Shown here: in pieces, positions 1 to 9,418 of the stretch
Layout of the letters: each line of letters opens with the position of its first letter
Numbering within the stretch: position 1 is the stretch's first letter
Assembly (NCBI RefSeq): GCF_021729145.1
Contig: NZ_JAJSLW010000003.1
Location: 62,001-126,000, forward strand
Reading direction: 5' to 3'
DNA: 64,000 nt
From: Membranihabitans maritimus
GTDB lineage: Bacteria; Bacteroidota; Bacteroidia; Chitinophagales; Saprospiraceae
Translations under genes and position numbers: made by a program
Notes under the pieces: generated by a model
The model's input: only the letters and a program-made list of their open reading frames with translations
Database searches by the model: none
Told to the model about the DNA's origin: nothing

Positions 1-57
1 ATATATTCCTAAATACTTAATCATATTAATCAAATTTAATTCGTTCAATCCATTTTT

Positions 58-1452
58 TTATACCAACCCGGTACTATAATATAATCCAATCACTACAAAC
101 ACGATCAAAACCTTTAGAATAGTGAGAAAGAAAATATCCTTATAGGACTCTCTGTGAGTTAAACCCGTAACTGCTAATAGAGTAATTACAGCTCCGTTAT
201 GTGGCAAGGTATCCATCCCTCCACTGGCCATTGAAGCCACCCTGTGAAATACTTCAAGTGGAATATTAGCCTGATCCGCCAGTCTAATATAATGGTCACT
301 CATTGAAGCCAACGCTATGCTCAGCCCACCAGATGCAGACCCAGTAATACCAGCCAAAGTCGTAGTAGTCACCGCTTCATTTATTAATGGATCCTTAAAA
401 AGTTGTCCCAAACCAGAACTAACCGATTTAAATGCAGGAAGGGAAGCAATCACTGCGCCAAAACCATATTCCGAAGCCGTATTGAGGGTAGCTAATAAAG
501 CACCTCCGACTGAGGCACTCAAGCCCGAATTGAAGTGGGTTTTCACTTTATTGAATGAAAATATTATCACTACCAATATCCCAATAATTAACCCTCCGGA
601 AACAGCCCATATAGCCGATATTGATGAGACCTCAATGGAGTGGACATTGTCAATTCCAATACGTGAAAAATCGATGGTATCAGGATAATAGCTGTCGAAT
701 AATAAGCCCAGTAATTTATTAAATGAGCCAACACAAATCAAAGGTAACACTGCTATATACAAAGGCGGAATGGAATGTATTGACCTTTGCTCAGGCTCAT
801 TTTTATGATTGGTCCCATACCCTTCACTTCTCTGAAATGCCTTGGTTTTTTGACGATTTAAATAATACATACCAATCAGGAATGTCAATATCCCGCCCAT
901 CAACCCCAACACAGGAGCAGCCCATGCATCTGTATTAAAAAACGCAGTAGGAATGATATTTTGAATCTGGGGCGTACCCGGGAAAGAGTCCATTGTAAAT
1001 GTAAAGGCACCTAAAGCAATCGCTCCTGGAATCAACCGCTTAGGGATATTAGCACTTTTAAAAAGATCCGAGGCAAACGGGTATAGCGCAAATACAACAA
1101 CAAATAACGATACACCTCCATATGTCAAAATAGCTCCCACCAAGACAATTGACAATATCGAGTGATCTGGTCCCAACCAGCGAATAATCGTCTGAGTAAT
1201 TGACTGAGCATACCCCGACAATTCAATGAGTTTGCCAAAAATAGCTCCCAACAAAAAAACCGGTAAATAAAGTCGGACAAACCCGGCAAGTCGCTCCATA
1301 AAGATTCCTGAGAAAAAGGCCGGTATCCACTCTGGATTATAAAACAATACCCCTAACATGGCAGCAATAGGAGCAAATACGATAACACTGGCCCCGCGAT
1401 ACGCTATGATCATAAGAAAAATAAGAGGTACCAGTATTAAAACTACATCCAT
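58..1452 (-). CDS. GntP family permease (sugar-acid/H+ symporter)
   Basis: Predicted inner-membrane proton symporter of the GntP family, whose members import gluconate and related hydroxy acids. The 464-residue product is hydrophobic throughout, with roughly a dozen membrane segments, and the stretch FTMDSFPGTPQIQN at residues 152-165 is typical of GntP proteins annotated next to catabolic operons. It is the last gene of the long minus-strand run that begins with fecR, 62 bases after the deacetylase gene, which is a wider gap than those upstream, so it may have its own ribosome binding but probably shares the transcript. The upstream oxidoreductases suggest that the cargo is an aldonate or other carboxylic acid made in the periplasm. 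The family call is firm; the substrate is inferred only. Confidence 0.85.
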   Translation of the reverse strand: MDVVLILVPLIFLMIIAYRGASVIVFAPIAAMLGVLFYNPEWIPAFFSGIFMERLAGFVRLYLPVFLLGAIFGKLIELSGYAQSITQTIIRWLGPDHSILSIVLVGAILTYGGVSLFVVVFALYPFASDLFKSANIPKRLIPGAIALGAFTFTMDSFPGTPQIQNIIPTAFFNTDAWAAPVLGLMGGILTFLIGMYYLNRQKTKAFQRSEGYGTNHKNEPEQRSIHSIPPLYIAVLPLICVGSFNKLLGLLFDSYYPDTIDFSRIGIDNVHSIEVSSISAIWAVSGGLIIGILVVIIFSFNKVKTHFNSGLSASVGGALLATLNTASEYGFGAVIASLPAFKSVSSGLGQLFKDPLINEAVTTTTLAGITGSASGGLSIALASMSDHYIRLADQANIPLEVFHRVASMASGGMDTLPHNGAVITLLAVTGLTHRESYKDIFFLTILKVLIVFVVIGLYYSTGLV

Positions 1453-1514
1453 CTATTATTACTAATAATTTACAAAGGATTAAAATGCAATAAAGTCTAT
1501 TTAAGTCGTATGAG

Positions 1515-2756
1515 TTATTTTTTTGGCCTAAATGTTATTTTTCGAAGATCCAGTAATGCACCTCCTTTAAATTCCTTAGCTGGCCTGAATACCACTTTTT
1601 GATAGCCTTTTTCCAATTCTAACTCTCCAATCTCCATCTTGCGGAATGTTTCCCAGGATCCAGTCTTTTTGACAGCTCCTTCTACTTCGTCAGTTTCAGT
1701 CTCCAATATAAAATTTTTTCCTGACTCTTCATCCGACACTGACCATTCCATCTCTACTGCGTATTTTCCTGGCATGGACACATCCATTTCCCATTCAACA
1801 TAGTCCTTTCCTGTAAACCACCCAAAAGCCTCCCACTCAGGCATATATTCTATTTCAGGTCCAATCCCTCTTCCATTTATTGCCCGCAACTCAATAGGTT
1901 CATTACTGGAAGAATATGTTATTTGTGGAATATTAATGCTTCCCAACATTTCATCTCTCTTTTCTTTGACATATTGTCCGACTGTCCCTACGGGTGCAAT
2001 CCAAATACCATTGGCTGAATCCTTGGCGTATTCGCATAATTGGCGTAACATCGATAAATAAGTAGTCTGATTGCCCTGATCCGAGGTTTCATGTCCTGCA
2101 AGAATCAGCCATTGCCCTTTTTTAGAAGCCGTTTCAATTAAATCGAGAATTTCTTTGAAATCCTTATTATCCATTTTCATTCCTGTCAATGCTGCCATAT
2201 CGCAATACCACGGATCAACCGGTGCTTCACTCAGCCATTCTCTTCCTGTCAAAAACAGTTCTGATATGAGTGGAATAAAACTTTGTGACTTAGCCCCCTT
2301 TCCAATTGTTGTTTGTCCACAGGGGTATGCATAGGAAACCATCTCTACTCCCAGTATCTCTTGAATTTCATGATTTGCTTGTTCCAATTCCTTTTTCATT
2401 CTGTCCATAGTATAATCTTCCAAAGGCTGGGTCCAACCAAAATTGCCACTACAAGGATGATGAACAGAATGGTTAGCAATTTCATGTCCCCACTTTACAG
2501 TGGCTTCCCATCCGGGCACATTGGCCTTGACACGATCGGGGAGGACATAGAATGTAGCTTGAACGTCGTATTCATTAAGCAAAGCAGCTCCTGTTGGATT
2601 ACTGGCACGTGCATCATCAAAACTTATGCTCAAAGCCATCCGCTTCCCGTCAGGCCATGGAAAATCAGGTTTTTGAGCAAACCCTGATTGCTGGTAAACA
2701 ATTAATACTAATACCAGTGAAATTCTTCGAAGATGAATATTGATTAGAGTCCGCAT
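1515..2756 (-). CDS. Secreted polysaccharide deacetylase (NodB domain) with C-terminal beta-sandwich-like domain
   Basis: Predicted exported carbohydrate esterase of the CE4/NodB superfamily, which removes N- or O-acetyl groups from glycans using a metal ion. A signal peptide covers about residues 1-27. Motif 1 is SISFDDAR (Asp47, Asp48) and motif 2 is HSVHHP (His96 to His100), so the metal-binding triad is present. The NodB fold ends near residue 265. Residues about 295-413 form a separate domain rich in alternating hydrophobic residues, similar in style to the carbohydrate-binding-like modules found after secreted hydrolases. The gene follows the ceramidase-like gene by 22 bases. Substrate unknown; a small N-acyl sugar is as likely as a polymer. 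Confidence 0.82.
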   Translation of the reverse strand: MRTLINIHLRRISLVLVLIVYQQSGFAQKPDFPWPDGKRMALSISFDDARASNPTGAALLNEYDVQATFYVLPDRVKANVPGWEATVKWGHEIANHSVHHPCSGNFGWTQPLEDYTMDRMKKELEQANHEIQEILGVEMVSYAYPCGQTTIGKGAKSQSFIPLISELFLTGREWLSEAPVDPWYCDMAALTGMKMDNKDFKEILDLIETASKKGQWLILAGHETSDQGNQTTYLSMLRQLCEYAKDSANGIWIAPVGTVGQYVKEKRDEMLGSINIPQITYSSSNEPIELRAINGRGIGPEIEYMPEWEAFGWFTGKDYVEWEMDVSMPGKYAVEMEWSVSDEESGKNFILETETDEVEGAVKKTGSWETFRKMEIGELELEKGYQKVVFRPAKEFKGGALLDLRKITFRPKK

Positions 2757-2778
2757 AATTATAGAGTTTTAAAATGTA

Positions 2779-4089
2779 TTATTTACTTAACAATTCACCT
2801 TCCAGGTAAGCAGAGACTGTTTCGACTAATTGTCTCCCTGCTTCAGGTCTGTAGGGTGAAACCGTTGGCTCATATCCTCCATAACCCACTTCTTCTTCGG
2901 TTAACATATATCCGAGCCAACCATTTGTATATCCAAAATAAAAGGTATAAGGAAAGGGTGAACGGTCACGAATTTCATTTGATAATTCACAAAATAATTC
3001 CAGGGGCGCTGCCCATATCCCAATATCCTTATTGATCTTCAAAAATTGTATCGGGAGTAATATTGTATTTTGTCCATTTGCTGTTTGTTCATTAAACTTA
3101 TCTAAATCTGAAGGCCAGCCCAACCCTTCTTTCCGTGGTGTCTTCATAATTAACTCTCCAAACTCAAAATGAACATCATTTCGGTTAGCAACAATCGCTT
3201 CCTGGGCTTGCAAAATTTTGTCTCCCAATAAAACTTTGAATTCCTCCAAATGACCAGCACCAGGACTTGGATATACACTATAAATAGGAGCTATATTTCC
3301 TGCTGCCCCATTAATAAACAGTAAAGGAGCACCTGTTTTTTCTTCCACATATTGAGAAACGACGCCTGGGGCATCCCCACTGATTAACAGATTTTGACCG
3401 CTCATTACCGTTCCGTGAATCGCATAATTGGAAAGAAGAGCAATAGGATCACCACTTCCCTTCTCCACAATTTTCAAAATACCGATCTTCCTATCTACCG
3501 GACCATCGGGATTCATTCCCAACCTGGTATGACCATTTATGTCTCGAGCTCTTCTATTAATATTGGCTTGGGAAAATCCCCAACCTACTCCAAATTCCGA
3601 GGGTTGCACCAACCTCCTGGCCTCTCTTAATCCCGACAACAATTCCCTTACCGTAAAATTAGTATAAGCTGTATCAAAGTTATGCTCATATCTATTTCCA
3701 AGGAATACTTCGGGCAACCCGGGAGGTCCAACCTCAGGGGCAGAATGCGTATGGGTCACACTCCACCAAAATTGGTTTCCATTAATCCCAAATTCTTTCA
3801 TCACCATGGCCTTTACTCGTTCATATTCGGATGGTGAAACCAGACAAATATCACTCGACACCAGAAAAAATTCACTTTTTCCATCATCCATAACCAAAAT
3901 TCTATGGTAAATCGAATCATTAACACCTGTAGACGTTCGAGCCCCGTAGCCCAATAAATTCTGTGAATTATCAGGTGTAATATTTCTTTTAACTACAGCC
4001 GATTGAAAAATTTGGCTACTACCTGGAGTTGGATTTATTCCTAAACTAAAAATAATTAACAAACTCAATATTCCTAAATTCCATCTCAT
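2779..4089 (-). CDS. Neutral/alkaline non-lysosomal ceramidase-like hydrolase (N-terminal domain only)
   Basis: Exported 436-residue protein resembling the zinc-dependent N-terminal catalytic domain of neutral ceramidases, which cleave the amide bond of N-acyl sphingosines. The signal peptide is about residues 1-25. Zinc-ligand motifs are visible as VTHTHS (His113, His115) and NYAIHGT (His225), and the N-terminal 'RNITPDN...LLGYGAR' pattern also fits. True neutral ceramidases are about 650-750 residues with a C-terminal immunoglobulin-like domain, which is missing here, as in many environmental Bacteroidota and Planctomycetota homologues found beside sugar genes. It probably hydrolyses another amide or ester. 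It lies 7 bases after the haem-protein gene, so it is almost certainly co-transcribed. Confidence 0.8.
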   Translation of the reverse strand: MRWNLGILSLLIIFSLGINPTPGSSQIFQSAVVKRNITPDNSQNLLGYGARTSTGVNDSIYHRILVMDDGKSEFFLVSSDICLVSPSEYERVKAMVMKEFGINGNQFWWSVTHTHSAPEVGPPGLPEVFLGNRYEHNFDTAYTNFTVRELLSGLREARRLVQPSEFGVGWGFSQANINRRARDINGHTRLGMNPDGPVDRKIGILKIVEKGSGDPIALLSNYAIHGTVMSGQNLLISGDAPGVVSQYVEEKTGAPLLFINGAAGNIAPIYSVYPSPGAGHLEEFKVLLGDKILQAQEAIVANRNDVHFEFGELIMKTPRKEGLGWPSDLDKFNEQTANGQNTILLPIQFLKINKDIGIWAAPLELFCELSNEIRDRSPFPYTFYFGYTNGWLGYMLTEEEVGYGGYEPTVSPYRPEAGRQLVETVSAYLEGELLSK

Positions 4090-4096
4090 GATACTT

Positions 4097-7000
4097 TCAG
4101 TTTAATTGTTTAATAAATGTTAAGAGGTCCGACATTGCTTGAACATCGATTTGATTTTCTAATCCAGTGGGCATAACTGATATGTTCCTGGACTCAAGAC
4201 GCTCAATATTTTCTCTGCCAATGACTTCATCTTCATTCCCGAGCACTCTCAAAGTAATAGAATTTCCAGTTTCAGAAGAAATTATTCCCTGCTTCACCTC
4301 CCCATTCTTCAAGGTAACTTCCCACAATTCATATCCATCTGCTATAGAAAGACCTGGATCCAATATATCTTTGACAATGGCTTCTGATTTCCTATTCCGG
4401 ATACTAGCAAGATCAGGACCAAATGCGGTTCCAAATTCCCCACCAATCTGGTGGCATAGGGCGCAATTAAGCTCAAATACTTTTAGGCCCCTTTTTGCAT
4501 TACCTTCCATATCTTTTACCTCCTGATACTCATCCAAAAGTGCCTGTTTTTCATCGTCTGTAGTTCCATCAGAAAAAATCATTCTTGCCCTTTTTCTCAA
4601 TTCATCATTTGCTTGAGCCATCATCCCCACTCTTTGTGGCCATTTAATAGCAGAGGGATCCACAAGCTGGTTTTCCAGGGCATTTATCAATATTCGCCGA
4701 CCTTCTTCTGCAGATAACATAATTTTCACAGCCTCATCTCTTAGTCCCGGAGTCATTGATGGCCATTTTTTAATCAAATATCTAATAAATTCTGTTCCCT
4801 TTAACTTATACATCGATTTTAATGCTGCCTGTTGAATTCGCGTATTTTCTTCAGGAACTAACAAACCTTCCAATAATTGATAAGAGCTCTTATGGTTAGC
4901 AAGAGCCAGATAGCCGATTGCTCTTTCTCTATCATTCTGAGGTGAGTTCTTCTTTCGAATTGCTTCAAAAGACCTCAAAACTGCATCTGCGGATATTTTA
5001 TTCTTTGGTAATCCAATGTTTTCAAGTAATAGCAAACTCGCAGACCTAACTTCTTCGGATGGATCTGTAAATACTCCATTAATTAATAAATTTCTTTCTT
5101 TGTCCAACCCTTTAGAACTAAAATCGATATTCTTACTACCCGAGTTTATTCCTTGAAGAATGGCAGCTCTCCAATTATCATCTTCTTTTCCAGATGGAGT
5201 AAGGCTTTGGCTGATCAATTTCTGGATTTCCTTGATCTCTTTGTTAGCACTAATTACAGAAACTATGTTTTTTATAAATTGGTTATAAGCATTTTCATCC
5301 TCCACGAAATTAGCAATTGAAACATCCAATAAGGCACTTAGCTGAGGGTTTTCAGCCGTCAAAGCAGCAATCTGCATCCATTTTTCCGAAATATTTTCAA
5401 TTACCATTCTTTGACGGACAGCATTTACTTCTGGCAAATCAACTTCTCCCAATGAACACAATAATTGAAAACGTACTCGTATATTAGGATCATTTTCTAG
5501 GGCTGTAAGAGCATCCAATATCTCTTTATTAGATAGATAATCTTCAGAAAGGATTATTGCATTTTCACGAACTCCGGCTTCAGGATCTTTCATTAATTCA
5601 ATTATACTTTCAGGCCTTAACGTCCCCAACCCCTCTAATGTCCAGGCTGCATGTAAACGGCCAAATGAAGACTTTCCTGATTCAATTATTTGCTCCAAAT
5701 CCGGCACAATAGAAGGGCTACCTCTATCTATCAATAATCGTTGGGCGTTTTGTCTGTACCAACTATTGTCATGGTTTAAAAAAGTGATAAGCTCATCATT
5801 ACTTAAGCTTCCAAGTTTCATTTCTGAAGGCCATTTAGCTGATTTAGTGCCTTTGGGTGTAATCCGGTAAATTCTACCTTTATCAATTCCATCATAAAGT
5901 TTTCCTGAATTGATAACTTCTTCTGCCATCCATTCAGGGTGTTCAATAATCCTTCGATAATAATCTACTACATACACTGCACCGTCAGGTCCAACATAGT
6001 GATTAACGGGACGAAACCAGGCATCTTTAGAGGCTAAAAACTCTTTATTCTCATATTTCCTGGATGCATTAAATGAAATACCCGATTCATCAACAATATC
6101 CACATGTACAATATTTCCCACCGGTTCTGCTACAAAAACTGCATTCTCAAATTCTTTCGGGAAAACACCTCCTGAATAGGCAGTAATTCCACACGCAGAG
6201 GTAAAAACTCCTAAATCAGTAAGCAATTGAAACTCCGGATCTTCTGTTATTGGGAAAACTTCAGCTGCTGCACCGTGATTCGAAATCACCTCCGTGGCAT
6301 TTGATAATAATAATTGGGGATTGCGGTCCAGGTAGGCAGACTGTATAACCTCCTGGAATATGTGATTTGCATTACTTGTCAAGAAATGATGCCCCCATTG
6401 ATCCGTAGTATGACCAAATTGGCTTCGACTGGATGTCACTTCTAATTGTTGTTGATCAGGACGCATTCTCATTCTCCTCCCACTTGCATTAACTGGCAAT
6501 ACGGTATTATTTTTTGCGTCGTGAAACCGTATTTCTGAACCCGGATCACTAAATTCTTCTGTATAAACTTTTGCTTTTATGGCCGGTTCATTGGAGATAT
6601 AAATCCAATTATCTATCCCCAATATCGGGTTATTGAAATTATGTTGGGGGTTCGATAAGGCAAAACCTGATATTAGGGTATCGCGGATGTCTGCTTTGCC
6701 ATCCTCATCAGTATCCTCAAAATACAAGACATTTGGAGGATCGGTAACTAAAATTCCCTGTTTCCATCGTAATACACCTGTTGGAAACTTTAAATTATCT
6801 GCAAACACTTCCGAATGATCCATTTTGCCATCCCCGTCACTATCACTTAAAACTTTCACATTCCCGGATCCGCTCTTGTCCAACGGATACCCGTGCATCT
6901 CCACTACATACATTTTCCCATTTTCATCGATCTCCATATCAACAGGATCAGAAATCAGTGGCTCTGAAGCAATTAATTCGATTTGAAATCCATCTGCAAG

Positions 7001-7117
7001 CCCAAAGGAGGATAATAATGATTCGGAATTTGGTACAATCCTAGATTTATTCTCGCAAGAAAGAAAAACACTTAGAACAATAAAAGCAAATACAATATAT
7101 GATTTTTCTATTTTCAT
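4097..7117 (-). CDS. PVC-type haem-binding CxxCH lipoprotein: beta-propeller dehydrogenase + HEAT repeats + cytochrome c domain
   Basis: Large (1006 aa) exported lipoprotein; the lipobox is VFLSC with Cys21. Residues about 35-420 form a beta-propeller-like dehydrogenase domain with repeated acidic DSDGDGK/DTDEDGK calcium-type loops. Residues about 440-840 read as HEAT-like helical repeats. A cytochrome c domain follows with one haem site, CALCH at residues 885-889 (bases 4451-4465). This is the architecture annotated as 'PVC-type haem-binding CxxCH protein', abundant in Planctomycetota and Verrucomicrobiota and also found in marine Bacteroidota. No enzymatic substrate is established for the family; a role in periplasmic sugar or alcohol oxidation is inferred from the fold and from the GMC flavoenzyme in the same operon. 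A paralogue lies at 50727-53849. Confidence 0.85.
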   Translation of the reverse strand: MKIEKSYIVFAFIVLSVFLSCENKSRIVPNSESLLSSFGLADGFQIELIASEPLISDPVDMEIDENGKMYVVEMHGYPLDKSGSGNVKVLSDSDGDGKMDHSEVFADNLKFPTGVLRWKQGILVTDPPNVLYFEDTDEDGKADIRDTLISGFALSNPQHNFNNPILGIDNWIYISNEPAIKAKVYTEEFSDPGSEIRFHDAKNNTVLPVNASGRRMRMRPDQQQLEVTSSRSQFGHTTDQWGHHFLTSNANHIFQEVIQSAYLDRNPQLLLSNATEVISNHGAAAEVFPITEDPEFQLLTDLGVFTSACGITAYSGGVFPKEFENAVFVAEPVGNIVHVDIVDESGISFNASRKYENKEFLASKDAWFRPVNHYVGPDGAVYVVDYYRRIIEHPEWMAEEVINSGKLYDGIDKGRIYRITPKGTKSAKWPSEMKLGSLSNDELITFLNHDNSWYRQNAQRLLIDRGSPSIVPDLEQIIESGKSSFGRLHAAWTLEGLGTLRPESIIELMKDPEAGVRENAIILSEDYLSNKEILDALTALENDPNIRVRFQLLCSLGEVDLPEVNAVRQRMVIENISEKWMQIAALTAENPQLSALLDVSIANFVEDENAYNQFIKNIVSVISANKEIKEIQKLISQSLTPSGKEDDNWRAAILQGINSGSKNIDFSSKGLDKERNLLINGVFTDPSEEVRSASLLLLENIGLPKNKISADAVLRSFEAIRKKNSPQNDRERAIGYLALANHKSSYQLLEGLLVPEENTRIQQAALKSMYKLKGTEFIRYLIKKWPSMTPGLRDEAVKIMLSAEEGRRILINALENQLVDPSAIKWPQRVGMMAQANDELRKRARMIFSDGTTDDEKQALLDEYQEVKDMEGNAKRGLKVFELNCALCHQIGGEFGTAFGPDLASIRNRKSEAIVKDILDPGLSIADGYELWEVTLKNGEVKQGIISSETGNSITLRVLGNEDEVIGRENIERLESRNISVMPTGLENQIDVQAMSDLLTFIKQLN

Positions 7118-7128
7118 TTAATTTATAA

Positions 7129-8871
7129 TTATACGCTATAATTTTTCAAAATTTTCTTCAAATTTTCGCCAAGGATCATTTTCTTCTGGGCAGTATTTAG
7201 TCTGGCAAAGAGTATAGGGCCAAGACCCCAGCCAATTGGCAAATCCAACAAATCAGTTCCAAATAAAAACCGATCAGCTCCTATAGCTTCTACTACCTCT
7301 TCACAAGCTCGAGGTGTTAGTAATGGAACTGAGCATACAAATAAATTGGAATACTTTCTCATTACCTCCGCATATGCTATCGTAGTATGTGCTGTCACAA
7401 AACAAGCATTAGTATATTTAGATACTAATTTTTCCATCTGTTGAGATGAGCCCCAATAATGATTAATAATAATCTGTCTGTGAGCATGGGCCCATTTACA
7501 AGCGACTTCAATTAATCTACCTTCAACAGGATATCCCTGATAGGATGGAATTAATTTAATACCTTTCATTCCATTTTTGTGCCCTCGTTCCAATTCTTTA
7601 ATCATTTCCTTTTCACCTCTTAATGGATTCAATAATGTAAATCCAATTAGGTGACTAGAATACTCATTCGAAGCCTCAATCACTATATCGTTACCAAATT
7701 TTTCGTCACTGTATACACCAGCAAAACTAAACACACACACCTTTTCTAAACCATAATATTGGATATCTTCAACCACCCTTTCGATCTGGGAATTCGGTAC
7801 ATGATAATGAGCATTGTATTCTCCTAAATGACCATGAATATCAAAAAAAGTCATCTTCTTGGGTCGGATACCAGAACGCCCATAAGCAACATATTCATCC
7901 GCCGGTGGAGGAAATTCTACTTTGACAGTTTCAATAGGATGATTCCAGCTTAATAATTTGCGTAAATTATCACCGGCAATTAATTTTTTATTGTCATTGC
8001 TAATTTGAGCTGTAGTCAAATTAGTAAGTGTCATATGATGTCCAAAACCCGGCCATCCTGATCCAAAAAGAATCCTATGAGCACCCCATTTTTCAGATAT
8101 ATACTCTATTCCCCTATGCAACCAAAGTGCACTAAGTTCTATATGAAGATTAGGGCAAGAATCAAAAGCTTTGTATAGTAGTCGTTGAGATCGCCTAATT
8201 CTATTTTCACTTACAATGACGGGCAATTGTGGCCAACGCTTACAAAGAGCAATTACTTCGTCCCAATTTGTGGCATCTGCGGCCCCTTTTCCATTAGCTT
8301 CCGTAGGATTAATAAACACCGGAACTTTGTATTGGGCTAAGGGTTCAATTATTTCATCAATGCACCAGTCTGATAATTTAAAAAAGTACTGATTCGGAAA
8401 TAAAAATACGGCTTTGATATTATTATCCACCATGGAATTGACAAACTGTGTCGAAGATTGATTGGTTTCTTCTTTCCAGGTTGGGACAATAGACCAGGCG
8501 CGATGAAGTCTCTTGTGATTTCTAGTTTCGACTATTATTCTTTGATTACCATCCAAAGGGAAATTCTCTTTACTCAAACTATCCAAAACCAGTGATTCCG
8601 CTATTCCATAATGATCCATTTCAGAAAGTAAGTCTTCTGAAGTATGAAGACCTTCCTCCCCCAACTTTAAGTGTCGACCTAATACACAATTGGCATCAAA
8701 TACATTCCAATGGCCGGAAGCATTTTGAGAAGAATATTTTGGAGATAATATATCATTATTTTGCCCTCCAATACCATTTGGTGATGTAGCAGCCATACCT
8801 AATGTAGATACCCCAAGTCCCACCCATCCTGATTGCCGAATAAAATCTCTCCGCTTCGTCATTTCAGTCAT
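7129..8871 (-). CDS. Tandem amidohydrolase-2 protein with Tat-like signal
   Basis: Predicted exported metal-dependent hydrolase of the amidohydrolase-2 (TIM-barrel) group, in a tandem arrangement of 580 residues. The N-terminus has a twin-arginine pattern (TKRRDFIRQ, Arg7-Arg8) followed by a hydrophobic stretch. The C-terminal barrel (from about residue 342) keeps the metal ligands: HGH near 345-347, a His in IINHYWG, a His in VTAHT and Asp in LFGTDL. The N-terminal barrel (about 52-310) lacks them: the HxH position reads DANC and the final Asp position reads SGW, so it is probably not catalytic. It lies between the subunit-3-like gene and the haem protein with gaps of 30 and 11 bases. Substrate unknown; lactone or carboxylate chemistry would fit the operon. 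Confidence 0.78.
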   Translation of the reverse strand: MTEMTKRRDFIRQSGWVGLGVSTLGMAATSPNGIGGQNNDILSPKYSSQNASGHWNVFDANCVLGRHLKLGEEGLHTSEDLLSEMDHYGIAESLVLDSLSKENFPLDGNQRIIVETRNHKRLHRAWSIVPTWKEETNQSSTQFVNSMVDNNIKAVFLFPNQYFFKLSDWCIDEIIEPLAQYKVPVFINPTEANGKGAADATNWDEVIALCKRWPQLPVIVSENRIRRSQRLLYKAFDSCPNLHIELSALWLHRGIEYISEKWGAHRILFGSGWPGFGHHMTLTNLTTAQISNDNKKLIAGDNLRKLLSWNHPIETVKVEFPPPADEYVAYGRSGIRPKKMTFFDIHGHLGEYNAHYHVPNSQIERVVEDIQYYGLEKVCVFSFAGVYSDEKFGNDIVIEASNEYSSHLIGFTLLNPLRGEKEMIKELERGHKNGMKGIKLIPSYQGYPVEGRLIEVACKWAHAHRQIIINHYWGSSQQMEKLVSKYTNACFVTAHTTIAYAEVMRKYSNLFVCSVPLLTPRACEEVVEAIGADRFLFGTDLLDLPIGWGLGPILFARLNTAQKKMILGENLKKILKNYSV

Positions 8872-8901
8872 TTTTCCAAATTTATTTTCTTTTAAATTTT
8901 C

Positions 8902-9405
8902 TTACCAAGGTCTTGTTTCTGTGCATCCAACATATTTCCCGGGCACTTGATGATATGTAAGAAATTGATTCATTCCAACTTCTGAACTTAGAAAAGCAGA
9001 TGTAATCAATTCTTTTAATGATTTGAAACCCGGATCGGAATCATCTAATTTTTGAACCAATTGATGACGCTGTTTATAGGTACATTCCAAAAAAGATTGT
9101 CCGAACAAACGATGGCTCGTATTATTGATAGTTGAAATATTCAAATTAAAACCTTCCTGCTCCTTTTCAGAAAAACAATCTTGAACAATTTGAGAAATGT
9201 ATTCACCCACATTGGCTTCTTTGGCACCTGGGGTACTAGAACTCGGGATTATGATCTCACCTAATTCATTAAGTAACTTTATGTCAATGGATGATTTCTC
9301 TGACTCTACATTAGTTTCACAGCTAATTGTTATCAAACCATTCGATACGATGACTACACCACCCAATAAAAGGCTATTAATCGTTACAAATCTTCTACGC
9401 TCCAT
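8902..9405 (-). CDS. Gluconate 2-dehydrogenase subunit 3 family protein
   Basis: Small (167 aa) protein of the gluconate-2-dehydrogenase subunit 3 family, which pairs with GMC flavoproteins and helps export or mature them. The N-terminus MERRRFVT plus a hydrophobic segment resembles a Tat signal, and the TISC motif near residue 29 could be a lipobox. The family pattern is seen in LLNELGEIIIPSSSTPGAKEANV and in the C-terminal 'QFLTYHQVPGKYVGC' region. It lies directly downstream of the GMC oxidoreductase gene (13-base gap), the usual arrangement. The partner flavoprotein has no signal of its own, so co-export through this subunit's Tat signal is a reasonable inference. Confidence 0.85.
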   Translation of the reverse strand: MERRRFVTINSLLLGGVVIVSNGLITISCETNVESEKSSIDIKLLNELGEIIIPSSSTPGAKEANVGEYISQIVQDCFSEKEQEGFNLNISTINNTSHRLFGQSFLECTYKQRHQLVQKLDDSDPGFKSLKELITSAFLSSEVGMNQFLTYHQVPGKYVGCTETRPW

Positions 9406-9418
9406 AGAATTGAGGTAT

